Assembly: GCF_001909285.1 (NCBI RefSeq)
Contig: NZ_MRSV01000001.1
Location: 44,067 to 108,066, forward strand
DNA length: 64,000 nt
Direction: 5' to 3'
Source of the DNA: Exiguobacterium profundum
GTDB taxonomy: Bacteria; Bacillota; Bacilli; Exiguobacteriales; Exiguobacteriaceae
The position numbers and the translations under genes are program-made. Position 1 is the stretch's first letter; the number at the start of each line of letters is the position of its first letter. This document shows, in pieces, positions 24,456 through 32,994 of the stretch. The notes beneath the pieces were generated by a model. The model made no database searches and had not been told where the DNA came from. It was given only the letters and a program-made list of their open reading frames with translations.

Positions 24456-25661
24456 ATGAATTTATTGAAGAATACTCGGTTCGTATTCACTTGGTTATCC
24501 GGAATGACGCTCACGCTAGGGTTTTCGATTTTCTTCTTGAGCGTCTCATGGTTGACGATCGACGTGTTGAAGCAACCGGCACTCCTCGGAATTATCTTGA
24601 CGGCGGTCTCGTTGCCGCGTGTCATCATGATGGTGTTCGGCGGTGTGTTCGCTGATCGATTCCAAAAGAGTCGCTTGTTATGCTTAACCAATATCGGACA
24701 AGGCGTGTTGATGTTAATTGTCGTCTCGCTCCATTTCGCTGACGCGTACTCGGTGACAGCCCTCTTGATCATCTCCGTATTGTTTGGTCTTTTAGATGGC
24801 ATGTCTTACCCGGCACTGTCATCACTTATGCCTTCAATCGTATCAGGTCAACAGTTGCAACGGGCAAACTCCCTTTTCCAAGGGTCGCTCGAGTTGATGT
24901 TCGTTATCGGTCCGTTTCTTGCAGGAATCCTACTGACGTGGGGAAGTTTTGGTCTCAGTTTCGGCACGTCGGCTGCATTGATTTTCCTCTCCGCGATTTT
25001 GATCATGCCACGTCTGATTCAAGACAATATTCCCGAGGTCGCTCCACTCACAGCGAAAGATGTACTCCTTGATTTGAAAGAGGGCATTCGTTACGTATCG
25101 CAGACACCTGTGTTACGTAGTGGGACGTTCGCCATTGCCATCGTCAACTTGTTCGTCATGGGACCACTCATCATGAGTATCCCGATTCTCGTTGGTGCGG
25201 TCGGAGGGACAGCATTTGATTTGAGTATCATCGAAGGCGGGCTCGCTGTCGGGACATTTGTTGCAAGCTTCCTGATTCTATTGTTACGGTCGGTTCATCG
25301 TGGACGCTTCGTCTTCCGCTCCCTGTTCCTGACACTCGGCGCCTTCTTCCTCTACACGCAAGTCCAATCGATTCCGCTTCTCGCGGTCGCGGCTTCTATG
25401 AGCGGGTTTATGATCATGCTCGTCTACTTGCCGACGGTCACCATCATGCAGGAACAAAGCGACTCTGACAAAATCGGGCGTGTCATGAGCATCATGTCGC
25501 TCGCCGCCTCAGGCCTGGAACCGATCGCGTTCGCCATCTTATCGATTCTCGTTGCCTTGTCCGTGCCGATTCAAACGCTCTTATTGGCATTTGGTATAAT
25601 CGGATTAGTGTGTGGTGTCCTCTTATATCTCCGGAGCGAAACGTTCCGGCGGACACCGTAA
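24456..25661 (+). CDS. MFS exporter (EntS-like, MFS_3 group)
   Basis: A 401-residue protein with about 12 TM segments. The motif-A region GGVFADRFQKSRLLCLTN, the mid-section LFGLLDGMSYPALSSLMPSIV and the loop QLQRANSLFQGSLELMFVIGP are typical of the MFS_3 group that exports drugs or siderophores. Start ATG 24456 after AAGTAAGAGGTTATTAAT. Followed 7 bp later by a MarR regulator and preceded by its likely palindrome, so it is probably a derepressed drug pump. Confidence 0.92.
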   Translation: MNLLKNTRFVFTWLSGMTLTLGFSIFFLSVSWLTIDVLKQPALLGIILTAVSLPRVIMMVFGGVFADRFQKSRLLCLTNIGQGVLMLIVVSLHFADAYSVTALLIISVLFGLLDGMSYPALSSLMPSIVSGQQLQRANSLFQGSLELMFVIGPFLAGILLTWGSFGLSFGTSAALIFLSAILIMPRLIQDNIPEVAPLTAKDVLLDLKEGIRYVSQTPVLRSGTFAIAIVNLFVMGPLIMSIPILVGAVGGTAFDLSIIEGGLAVGTFVASFLILLLRSVHRGRFVFRSLFLTLGAFFLYTQVQSIPLLAVAASMSGFMIMLVYLPTVTIMQEQSDSDKIGRVMSIMSLAASGLEPIAFAILSILVALSVPIQTLLLAFGIIGLVCGVLLYLRSETFRRTP

Positions 25662-25668
25662 AGAAAGG

Positions 25669-26112
25669 ATGAATGACACGTTGAATGAAACACGAAAACA
25701 ACAAGTCCTCACGATGTATCGCCAAATCGATGAGCTCGACTTGCTGTTCACGAAATATTTCACGGAACTGAACGAGTTCGAGCTGAGCTATCAACAAGAA
25801 CAGATGCTGCTTCTCTTCAAACGCCAAGAGACGTGGACGACGACAGAGATTGCGACGAAGATGTCCATCTCCAAAAGTGCTGTCAGTCAGGTGCTCAAAG
25901 TGCTCGAGCAACGCGACTTCGTCATGCGGGAAAAGAATCCCGAGAACCTTCGAGAAAGCTTCATCCGACTTGGTCCGAACGGCCTGGCGTACTCGAAACA
26001 AATCGATGCGATTGAAGAACGTCTCGCTGAGGAGATGTTCTCCGTTCTCGAGGATGATGAGATGAAGATGATCAACCGCTCGCTCGCGTTGATGATTCAG
26101 AAATTCAAATGA
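25669..26112 (+). CDS. MarR-family transcriptional regulator
   Basis: About 147 residues with a winged helix at 55-100 (WTTTEIATKMSISKSAVSQV, then LEQRDFVMREKNPENLRES as the wing) flanked by dimerisation helices. The ATG at 25669 follows AAAGAAAGG very closely; a TTG at 25681 would have better spacing, so the start is uncertain by four codons. It probably represses the MFS operon through the palindrome at 24402. Confidence 0.9.
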   Translation: MNDTLNETRKQQVLTMYRQIDELDLLFTKYFTELNEFELSYQQEQMLLLFKRQETWTTTEIATKMSISKSAVSQVLKVLEQRDFVMREKNPENLRESFIRLGPNGLAYSKQIDAIEERLAEEMFSVLEDDEMKMINRSLALMIQKFK

Positions 26113-26152
26113 AAAAGACAAATCGCCGCTAGTCGGACGATTTGTCTTTTTC
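26112..26152. terminator. Bidirectional terminator
   Basis: AAAAAGACAAATCG / CGATTTGTCTTTTT around a 12-nt loop, between MarR (+) and the amine oxidase gene (-). Confidence 0.85.
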
Positions 26153-26153
26153 A

Positions 26154-27185
26154 TTATACCAACCCTTTTACGATTCGATTCGCCGACCGCAATGCCCCTT
26201 CGATATGTCCCCCGAACTGCGTATCCGTCTCCGAACCAATCAAATGGAGACGGTCTCCGAGCTCAATCGGACCGTAAGCCGGGAATGCTGTGAGCGGTAG
26301 GAAATCGTCAGATGTCGCTGTCTCTGATTCTGTCGACCAGTCCATAAAGTGAAATCGCAAGAAGTCATTCGCTTTCGGACCATACAGCTTCTCCAGTTGT
26401 TCGATGACACGCGTCTTTACTTGTCCTTCTCCTAACGCTTCCCGTTCTCCCGGTGACAGACGGAAAAATCCGAACAGCGCACCTGGTCCATCTATCAGAG
26501 AAGCGTCATGAATCTCTTGAAGTGGACCGACCCAGCTCATCCCAAAGCCAGACAGACCTTCTTCTCGCCAGAACGGTGTCTCGTATACGATGAGCGCTTT
26601 CGCCTGAGAAGCCATCCATGTGGGAGTCGTTTTGAGCGCTTTTCGCGTTTGCGCTGACAATGCCGGTTCAATTGCCACTTCCGCAACGAGACGGGGTGGA
26701 ATCGCAAGGATCACGTCATCCGTGTGATGCACCGAACCATTTTGAAACGTCAGTTGGACTCGGTCCGACTGTCGCTCGATCGAGGTCAGGCGATGCCCAA
26801 GCCGAACGATGTCATCGGGCAACTTCGCATGCAGAGCTTCCACCAGACTCGTCATCCCACCGACTAAACGCTTGGATAAGACGATGCTTTCTTCCGGTAA
26901 CACATGTCGTTCCGGTGCGGTCGTCGTTTGACGTTCGAGCACCATGTGTCCTGTCGTATGTTGAACAAATGACTCGAGTCCGAGTGTATCCACGAGTTTA
27001 GAGATGGTCTTCTCCGTATCCGGCCAATACCATGTCGGTCCGAGGTCATAACCGTCCTTCGTCAAGATACGACCACCAATACGATCACGTGCCTCAAAGA
27101 TGGTGACGTCATATCCCTTTTGATGAAGTTGGATTGCAGCATAAAGCCCGCTGACACCAGCTCCAATGATGGCGATTGATTTCAT
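26154..27185 (-). CDS. FAD-dependent amine oxidase-family protein
   Basis: A 343-residue flavoenzyme of the amine oxidase superfamily (Amino_oxidase). The N-terminal FAD fold is [21 protein letters not shown] with [10 protein letters not shown]; the C-terminal FAD contact is [15 protein letters not shown]. Substrate-side features include [12 protein letters not shown]. It is shorter than monoamine oxidases (about 450). It could oxidise an amine or act as a desaturase-like enzyme; the substrate is not predictable. Monocistronic, start ATG 27183-27185. Confidence 0.88.
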   Translation of the reverse strand: MKSIAIIGAGVSGLYAAIQLHQKGYDVTIFEARDRIGGRILTKDGYDLGPTWYWPDTEKTISKLVDTLGLESFVQHTTGHMVLERQTTTAPERHVLPEESIVLSKRLVGGMTSLVEALHAKLPDDIVRLGHRLTSIERQSDRVQLTFQNGSVHHTDDVILAIPPRLVAEVAIEPALSAQTRKALKTTPTWMASQAKALIVYETPFWREEGLSGFGMSWVGPLQEIHDASLIDGPGALFGFFRLSPGEREALGEGQVKTRVIEQLEKLYGPKANDFLRFHFMDWSTESETATSDDFLPLTAFPAYGPIELGDRLHLIGSETDTQFGGHIEGALRSANRIVKGLV

Positions 27186-27267
27186 TGTAAATTCTCCTTT
27201 GTCGTCCGTCTCTCCTCGATTATACTGAGTTAGATGGTTTTACATATGCAAGAAAGGACGACATCAA

Positions 27268-27552
27268 TTGAAAAATATGTTCTATTATCTATTCTTCCCT
27301 TATATCGTATTGATGCGCATTTTGTACCGTTTTATTCAAACTAAGGGTCGGATGACTGTGGCGATGTGTCTCGTTTCATATCCCATATGGTCTCTATTTT
27401 TATTTGACCTCATTCAATGGTCGACCGCAATCGAATTTGTCACCATTATGTACGTATCAAGCGCTTTATATGTCCCTTATTTCTTCTTTGACACAGACGT
27501 GAAGCGAAGACGACCGAACGGATATATCCCAATCGAGGAGCGACATCGTTAA
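27268..27552 (+). CDS. Small membrane protein, 94 aa
   Basis: A TTG start at 27268 is well placed behind AAAGGACGACATCAA; ATG at 27277 is the alternative. Three hydrophobic segments (FYYLFFPYIVLMRILYRF, TVAMCLVSYPIWSLFLFD, IEFVTIMYVSSALYVPYF) are followed by a basic tail KRRRPNGYIPIEERHR. Not recognised. Its stop overlaps the convergent nucleotidyltransferase stop by 4 bp. Confidence 0.7.
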   Translation: MKNMFYYLFFPYIVLMRILYRFIQTKGRMTVAMCLVSYPIWSLFLFDLIQWSTAIEFVTIMYVSSALYVPYFFFDTDVKRRRPNGYIPIEERHR

Positions 27553-28292
27553 ATCCAATCTATTTCATTCAAATAGTCTAGAAGCTGTTGATTTGTGATG
27601 TCATCTTGTCTCAACAGCGCTTCTCCTTGCTCTACTCGCGGATCTTCCGAGAAATAGAGTTTTAGAATCACCAAGCACGCTTCTACAGTCGTCGCAAAAC
27701 TCTCGTCTTTTACGTTGATCGTTAAATACCAACCTCGGGTGACGCGCTTCACAATGGAGCGTTTCTCCAGATGAGACATCTGTCCACGAAGCAATTTCGA
27801 CTTGGCTGCTTCAATTGAAGAAATCAAGTCCTGGTTCAACGCCTCACTCACACGAACATCCGGCTTCATGCGCGGGAATTGAATCGAGACATCTTCCCCG
27901 TCCACACATGTACAAAGATGTCTTAGCCAAAAGCCCCATTCAAAACGATTCGCCGGATCCAGCGCCACATCGAGACGCCCGATGTCATAATCGATTTTAA
28001 TGACTTCCGGATGTTGCGTTAGCAATCGCTCCGTCTGCTCCACCAATTCTGTCGCATCGACATCCTCATGCACGAGCACCGTCAAATCTAAATCCGATTG
28101 CCCAGCAACAGCTGTCCCGCGACCGATGCTTCCATAAAGATATATGCTGTGTAACTGTTCATCGAATGCTTCTTTCACCAATTCGATTGCTTTGAAAAGG
28201 ACACTTTCAAACTCAGGCTGCACATGACGGATGGACGTCTGGTTGATGACATAACCCGCATCGTCCGTACCAAGTCGGGTCGGCCGTTTCAT
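27549..28292 (-). CDS. Nucleotidyltransferase-domain protein
   Basis: A 247-residue protein with an NTP_transf_2 fold: GSIGRGT (54-60) followed by the metal-binding pair D67/D69 in QSDLDLTVLV, and a likely third carboxylate in DVAL near 108. The C-terminal half is helical. The pattern is like aminoglycoside/lincosamide adenylyltransferases or MNT-type AMP/UMP transferases, which modify small molecules or partner proteins. No HEPN partner is adjacent, so a toxin-antitoxin role is unlikely. Start ATG 28290-28292. Confidence 0.82.
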   Translation of the reverse strand: MKRPTRLGTDDAGYVINQTSIRHVQPEFESVLFKAIELVKEAFDEQLHSIYLYGSIGRGTAVAGQSDLDLTVLVHEDVDATELVEQTERLLTQHPEVIKIDYDIGRLDVALDPANRFEWGFWLRHLCTCVDGEDVSIQFPRMKPDVRVSEALNQDLISSIEAAKSKLLRGQMSHLEKRSIVKRVTRGWYLTINVKDESFATTVEACLVILKLYFSEDPRVEQGEALLRQDDITNQQLLDYLNEIDWI

Positions 28293-28449
28293 AGATACGT
28301 ACCGACTCGTTGAAATGTAGTAAACGTCATGATGTATCGAACTCCTTTTTTTAGTTTATGCATGTCGGATTTGAAATACCACGGTTCCCCCTTTCAAACA
28401 GGTTATATTTGGAAGTATAATGAAGACGTAGAAAGGGAGGTATGTCTAT

Positions 28450-28674
28450 ATGAACGTCATCATGGTCTCATTATTCGGACTCATCTTCACGATTTTGCCA
28501 ATCGTTGTACTAATCATCGGTATTTTGTGGATTCGTAATGTCGTGGCACGTTCTGAGAAACGAGCAGACGAGCAACTCTTTATGGAACGTGAACGTTCGA
28601 AGCAGATACAAGTATTAATCGAACGTCTCGACCACATCGAACAACAATTAGATTCGAACACAAAACGTAGCTGA
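28450..28674 (+). CDS. Single-TM protein with C-terminal coiled coil, 74 aa
   Basis: ATG 28450 after AAAGGGAGGTATGTCTAT. Residues 3-28 are a hydrophobic helix (SLFGLIFTILPIVVLIIGIL), followed by a charged heptad-like region (EKRADEQLFMERERSKQIQV) ending at KRS. This is the layout of small PspB-like or scaffold peptides; no specific family recognised. A terminator follows. Confidence 0.7.
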   Translation: MNVIMVSLFGLIFTILPIVVLIIGILWIRNVVARSEKRADEQLFMERERSKQIQVLIERLDHIEQQLDSNTKRS

Positions 28675-28692
28675 CTCAGGTTAGCTGCGTTT
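28662..28692. terminator. Shared terminator
   Basis: AAAACGTAGCT / AGCTGCGTTT around GACTCAGGTT, between the 74-residue gene (+) and paralogue copy 8 (-). Confidence 0.65.
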
Positions 28693-29145
28693 CGTCTGAT
28701 ATCGAGCGAGATTTGCGTACGTCACATGTTCAGGGTCGATTTGCTTCATCCGCTGATCAACGTGTCTAGACATCAGGGCCGTGACGAACATGACCAGGAG
28801 TGGAACAGTCGATAAGCTAAATGATTCGGTTAGGATGATCGTAGTTGCAATTCCGATCAATATGCAGACGACAACCAGCGCAAAAATGAACTCCGACCAA
28901 ACTATACGTTGATATTCCATCGCTTCATTGAAACGAAGCAACATTCGGGTACGTCTCCACATATGAACCATCAAAAGAGGTGGAATGAGCAAAAGGATTC
29001 CCAAGAGAACTTGAATGAGAGAGAACTCTTCAAACCACCACATCATCCATCCCCCTAACAAAAGAATGAGCGATAACATGACATTAATACGGTTCGTAAG
29101 TAGGCGAGCCTTAGTTATTTCTCGTAAACGCTCATCGTGCGACAT
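28681..29145 (-). CDS. Four-helix membrane protein, FNE/HVT paralogue family, copy 8
   Basis: 154 residues, with the family start MSHDERLREI. Loop motif WRRTRMLLRFNEAMEYQRIV; tail motif VDQRMKQIDPEHVTYANL. It lies about 4.4 kb from the other copies and stands alone with its own ribosome site (AAGGAGGGGGACACG). The strong match to copies 1 and 2 in both motifs confirms membership. Confidence 0.85.
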   Translation of the reverse strand: MSHDERLREITKARLLTNRINVMLSLILLLGGWMMWWFEEFSLIQVLLGILLLIPPLLMVHMWRRTRMLLRFNEAMEYQRIVWSEFIFALVVVCILIGIATTIILTESFSLSTVPLLVMFVTALMSRHVDQRMKQIDPEHVTYANLARYQTKRS

Positions 29146-29258
29146 CGTGTCCCCCTCCTTTTCATTTGATTAAAAATCAATTTGTACTGAAAAAATTTCA
29201 TCTATTCTCTTTTACTAGCTCGCAATCACTCTCACTGTTAAAAGTCACTCCATCGCTT

Positions 29259-29681
29259 TCATAAAACGGGTCTGAATGATACTGGTGAAGATAGATTTAT
29301 CAAAGATGAGGGACGACCGTATTCCATCGATTCGTCGATGAACGTCTCTAATGTGCGCACGTTTTCCGTTACCACTTTGACGAGGTAACTGTACTGCCCG
29401 GCTAAGCGATGACATTCGATCACGGACGGCTGTTGACGACAAAATTCACGGAACGCCTCACAACGATGGGTGTCATAAAGAATAAAGGCGGTCACGTGTT
29501 TGTCCATCTTTTCAGGATTGATGACAGCCCGATAGCCTGTGATGACTCCACGTTCTTCGAGTCGCTTCACCCGTTCTGTCGCAGCAGGCGTAGACAATCC
29601 AATTTGTCGTCCTAATTCGGTCATCGAGATCCGGGCTTGTTGTTGCATCAATTCAAGAATATGGCGATCTATTTCATCCAT
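29259..29681 (-). CDS. Lrp/AsnC-family transcriptional regulator
   Basis: A 140-residue protein starting at ATG 29681 (MDEIDRHILELMQQ) after AAAGGTGAATGCCAA. The N-terminal helix-turn-helix is MTELGRQIGLSTPAATERV at about 19-40, followed by the RAM ligand domain (YSYLVKVVTENVRTLETFID). Such regulators sense amino acids. It is divergent from a cysteine hydrolase gene that it may control. Confidence 0.9.
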   Translation of the reverse strand: MDEIDRHILELMQQQARISMTELGRQIGLSTPAATERVKRLEERGVITGYRAVINPEKMDKHVTAFILYDTHRCEAFREFCRQQPSVIECHRLAGQYSYLVKVVTENVRTLETFIDESMEYGRPSSLINLSSPVSFRPVL

Positions 29682-29826
29682 TTGGCATTCACCTTTCAAA
29701 ATTAAAGTGAAACGATACATAATCCGTTCTTTCTAAAGTCATTCGCTGAAACTTCCGTAAAACCTCTATGTATCTATATTCCTCCGTTGCATACACTTGA
29801 AGTATCCAATTCAAGGGGGAATCAAC

Positions 29827-30402
29827 ATGCAAACGACAGTCGTTCCATTACTCATCATCGATGTCCAACAAGCCTTTCATGATCCAAGCTGGGGAAACCG
29901 CAACAATCCAAAATGCGAAGAGAATATCGCACGGTTGATTGAAGCGTGGGAACATCATGATCAACCCATCATCTATGTCCAACATGTCACGAACGTTCCG
30001 ACCTCACTCTTCTATTTCAAAAAAGATGGTCATTTGTTCCAAGACTTCATTCAACCTCGTGAACAAGATGTCATCTTAACGAAACAGGTGAATAGCGCCT
30101 TCATCGGAACAGACTTACAGGAACGACTCGAATCACTTGGTGCGACACAGATTGTCATCACCGGATTAATCACGAACCATTGTGTCGAGACGACCGCACG
30201 GATGGCAGGAAACTTGGGATTCAATCCGATTGTTGTCTCCGATGCGACGGCAACGTTCGACCGACAATCGATCAGCGGGACATGGATCCCTGCAGAGGTC
30301 ATCCATGATGTGTCGCTCGCTAGTCTAAATGAAGAATTTGCATCGATTCAGACGACAATTGAGGTCATGAAAGATGTGTTACAAAAAGAAGTACAGTCCT
30401 GA
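29827..30402 (+). CDS. Isochorismatase-family cysteine hydrolase
   Basis: A 191-residue hydrolase with the family catalytic triad: D12 (LLIIDVQ), K86 (ILTKQVNSAF) and C119 (TGLITNHCVETTA). Members include nicotinamidase, biuret amidohydrolase and isochorismatase. ATG 29827 follows AGGGGGAATCAAC; an in-frame ATG at 29797 lacks a ribosome site. Divergent from the Lrp regulator, followed by a terminator. Substrate not predictable from the triad alone. Confidence 0.9.
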   Translation: MQTTVVPLLIIDVQQAFHDPSWGNRNNPKCEENIARLIEAWEHHDQPIIYVQHVTNVPTSLFYFKKDGHLFQDFIQPREQDVILTKQVNSAFIGTDLQERLESLGATQIVITGLITNHCVETTARMAGNLGFNPIVVSDATATFDRQSISGTWIPAEVIHDVSLASLNEEFASIQTTIEVMKDVLQKEVQS

Positions 30403-30420
30403 TGGATTGTACTTCTTTTT
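30383..30420 (+). terminator. Terminator after cysteine hydrolase
   Basis: GAAGTACAGTCC / GGATTGTACTTC stem with TTTTT; it overlaps the end of the gene. Confidence 0.75.
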
Positions 30421-30475
30421 ATTCATAACCTGGCTTTAAAGTATACAGATGTCACTCATATTTTTCGTATTGCTA

Positions 30476-30892
30476 TTATTCATCAGCAGTTTCTATATAT
30501 CCACTAATCAAAAATGGAATCTTTAAGTTCGCAAGCTTCATCAAGAAATCTGGTTCAAATTCTAACTTCACATCTAAGTGAGAGACCACACCCAAATCAA
30601 TCCAGATATCATCGGCTCCACAAGAGCGAAGGGTATCAATATGTTCTGCCAGAGTGTCAATCATCCAAAAAAGTCCGATATACGGATTTTCCATTTTCTG
30701 AAATTCAAGTGGTGGTTCAAACGACGCATGACCTACCTTAGCGATTTCTTTACGTTTTCCGATATGCTCAATTTCTCCAACTTCCGTTTGCTTATAAAAT
30801 TGAATACCTGTTTTCTCTGATGCAGCGCAAGGAGAAAAATGAGGCCCCATTAAATGACAAGGAATCATAAATCGATCGGATGGAATGTTCAT
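30476..30892 (-). CDS. Hypothetical protein next to MazG-like gene (138 aa)
   Basis: A soluble acidic protein starting at ATG 30892 behind GAGGAGTTCTAT; an ATG at 30910 overlaps the MazG gene stop. It has no recognised motif; regions such as MENPYIGLFWMIDTLAEHID and DDIWIDLGVVSHLDVKLEFE suggest an alpha/beta fold. Its place behind the GIY-YIG/DUF2075 and MazG-like genes suggests it belongs to that cassette, as an effector or immunity partner, but nothing in the sequence proves it. Confidence 0.75.
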   Translation of the reverse strand: MNIPSDRFMIPCHLMGPHFSPCAASEKTGIQFYKQTEVGEIEHIGKRKEIAKVGHASFEPPLEFQKMENPYIGLFWMIDTLAEHIDTLRSCGADDIWIDLGVVSHLDVKLEFEPDFLMKLANLKIPFLISGYIETADE

Positions 30893-30906
30893 ATAGAACT
30901 CCTCGG

Positions 30907-31215
30907 TCATTTTTGCGGACTCGGATATTTCACTGCGTTTTTCACAAGCTTGTCTTCAATTGCTTTCGAAACATCGATTCCGGCAGCGTGAGCGAACGTC
31001 AACGCGTAAATCAACACATCTGCCAATTCCTCTTCCATCTCCGTCTTCTTCGTCTCAAGCGCTTCTTCACTCGACACCCATTGGAATACCTCAAGGAGCT
31101 CACTTGCCTCAAGTGATAACGATAACGCCAAGTCTTTCGGGTTATGATGGAACGCCCAGTCGCGCTCATCTCGGAATTTAATGACCTCATCCATTAATCG
31201 TTGTACTTCGTTCAT
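30907..31215 (-). CDS. MazG-like nucleotide pyrophosphohydrolase
   Basis: A 102-residue all-alpha enzyme of the MazG/dCTPase group. The metal-binding motif is E36-x2-E39 (LEASELLE) and E63-x2-D66 (EEELADVLIYALTFA). It should hydrolyse (d)NTPs to the monophosphate and pyrophosphate. Located 2 bp behind the GIY-YIG/DUF2075 helicase gene, so the two are probably cotranscribed and act together, for example by altering nucleotide pools during infection. Confidence 0.92.
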   Translation of the reverse strand: MNEVQRLMDEVIKFRDERDWAFHHNPKDLALSLSLEASELLEVFQWVSSEEALETKKTEMEEELADVLIYALTFAHAAGIDVSKAIEDKLVKNAVKYPSPQK

Positions 31216-31217
31216 AT

Positions 31218-32861
31218 TTATACCCTCTCTCTTTGTAACTTCAATAATTTTCGTCGTAGCGATTCATCAGATGCATATAGATAGAGGCCTTTGACGCCAC
31301 GCTTCATCAATATGTTAATCGAGTTCAAGACAATCTGTTCTTTTGCCAAATCAACATTCTCAATACCTTCGATTCCAGCATAGGCTCCCGTATCTTTATA
31401 TAAATTCGGGTCAATCATTAGACCTTCCTGCTCCTCATCATAGGATACGGATGGGCCTAAAACGACACCAACATAGTTTAAATCAAATCCTTGAATCGTA
31501 TAGATAGAGCCGGCTTCGGCGATGGTTTCTGCTTTTTCAGCCCACGTCGTTTTTCCACCGGTTGTATTCCATGGCATTTTATAATTTCCGTTCGACTCAT
31601 ATACATAATAGGTGTCTCCGTCCTTTTTGTGTAAAAAGTCAAAGGTCGAAACGACCCGACTCAAGCCGTATCGTCGATCTTGCTCGATGATGGCACGGTG
31701 CATCTCTTCTAACGTTTCAAATATTCGTAAATCGTATCGCTTAGATTTCGGTAATGGATTAATTCGTTTTTCTTTAAATGCGTTGACCCAGTTCATCATA
31801 TCTTCATCTGCTTGCATTCGGAATTGACTGGTTAGTTTGTAAGTCTCTACTGTCCTTGCTTTCTTTTTATAATCATCCAACTTGAGTGAATTCCAGTGAC
31901 TCTTCAGTTTCAATACTTGATGTTGATCAAAAATAGCGATGACAATTTTGGCTTTCTTCAGCAACTCTTCGAGATGATTGTTTTGCCGGAAATTGTTATA
32001 GGGATCTGATTTCGTCAGCAACAAGTGGGCTTCGTCCACAAAGATAATGTCGGCTTTCTCGTCTTTCATTTTATTCAATAATGGCGTCGGTTTTATGAAG
32101 TCCCCTGCTTTAAGATGTTTCACCTGCTTGGCGATTCCTTTATAGGTCTTCAACATCTCTTCATGATTAACAACCAAATAATTTTTTGTCTGATGAAGTG
32201 TTGAATTAGTGTCTTTTGTTCGAGCTTGGATTGTATTAAAGATTGAGCTCAAGACAACACTCTTCCCTACACCTGCTTCCCCTTCAATCACATATAAATC
32301 TCCGTATGTTGCATTCGGATCCACTTTCGACATTTGCGTTTCACAAAAATCAAGAACCTGCTCTTTTAAATCTAACTGTTCGACAGATAACTCTTTAAAC
32401 GGAGACAGCTTGAAGATATCCTTGTTTTCAATGGCGTGAAGTTCATTTTGAACAAGCCCCTTACGATGTAATTCATTCCAAAGTTCGGGAAACAATTCGT
32501 TGTCGTAATAATTTTTATTATAGTAATTGTGCGTGAAGTCGTTCGCAGTTTTACTTTTATTCTGAAGTGTATACTTCTCATCTCCTAAAAAATAATTGAT
32601 GAGCTTTGTTTCGAGATGGAATGTTGCTGAACGGTTGAACTTGTCATGATTGACGAGATGAATTTGACTCAGCTGTTTCCGTTCCGTTTGTTTAAGCTTT
32701 AGATGTTGCTTCATTCGCTTTTTAAAATGAACCGTTTCACCAATGTATGCTTCTTTCTTTCCGTTCAAAATGTAAATCACCGGATAGTTCACATATGTTT
32801 CTGTATCATCGATGCTATGTAGACTACTTTCTTCGAATGTGAATGGAATGACTTTAACCAT
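31218..32861 (-). CDS. GIY-YIG nuclease fused to DUF2075 helicase (ATPase)
   Basis: A 547-residue protein with two domains. Residues about 25-95 are a GIY-YIG nuclease: PVIYIL (27-32), YIG (39-41), R49 in FKKRMKQH and E84 in FHLETKLINYF. Residues about 160-545 are a DUF2075 (Schlafen-type) superfamily 1 helicase: Walker A GEAGVGKS (194-201), Walker B IIFVDEAHLLL (D275/E276), LTSQFRM (342-348) and YTIQGFDLNYVGVVLGPS (453-470). It couples DNA or RNA cleavage to ATP-driven movement. Followed 2 bp later by a MazG-like gene, it looks like a mobile defence cassette; the function is inferred. Confidence 0.9.
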   Translation of the reverse strand: MVKVIPFTFEESSLHSIDDTETYVNYPVIYILNGKKEAYIGETVHFKKRMKQHLKLKQTERKQLSQIHLVNHDKFNRSATFHLETKLINYFLGDEKYTLQNKSKTANDFTHNYYNKNYYDNELFPELWNELHRKGLVQNELHAIENKDIFKLSPFKELSVEQLDLKEQVLDFCETQMSKVDPNATYGDLYVIEGEAGVGKSVVLSSIFNTIQARTKDTNSTLHQTKNYLVVNHEEMLKTYKGIAKQVKHLKAGDFIKPTPLLNKMKDEKADIIFVDEAHLLLTKSDPYNNFRQNNHLEELLKKAKIVIAIFDQHQVLKLKSHWNSLKLDDYKKKARTVETYKLTSQFRMQADEDMMNWVNAFKEKRINPLPKSKRYDLRIFETLEEMHRAIIEQDRRYGLSRVVSTFDFLHKKDGDTYYVYESNGNYKMPWNTTGGKTTWAEKAETIAEAGSIYTIQGFDLNYVGVVLGPSVSYDEEQEGLMIDPNLYKDTGAYAGIEGIENVDLAKEQIVLNSINILMKRGVKGLYLYASDESLRRKLLKLQRERV

Positions 32862-32994
32862 ACAACAGACCTACTCTCTTCTGATTTCAAATTATATCCA
32901 TTTTATCATACAATACCTTTTTAAATGATTACGCATCACTTTCCGAGTTCTAAATCAGATAATGGTATAATTCCACTAAAAAGGGAGGGATTCG

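Noticed and set aside
25492..26154. 220-codon open frame antisense to the MFS/MarR genes
   Set aside because: Covers the MarR gene, whose helix-turn-helix is clear; no promoter or ribosome site.
27549..28292. Nucleotidyltransferase as antitoxin of an MNT/HEPN toxin-antitoxin pair
   Set aside because: No HEPN gene is adjacent; the only overlap is with a convergent membrane protein gene.
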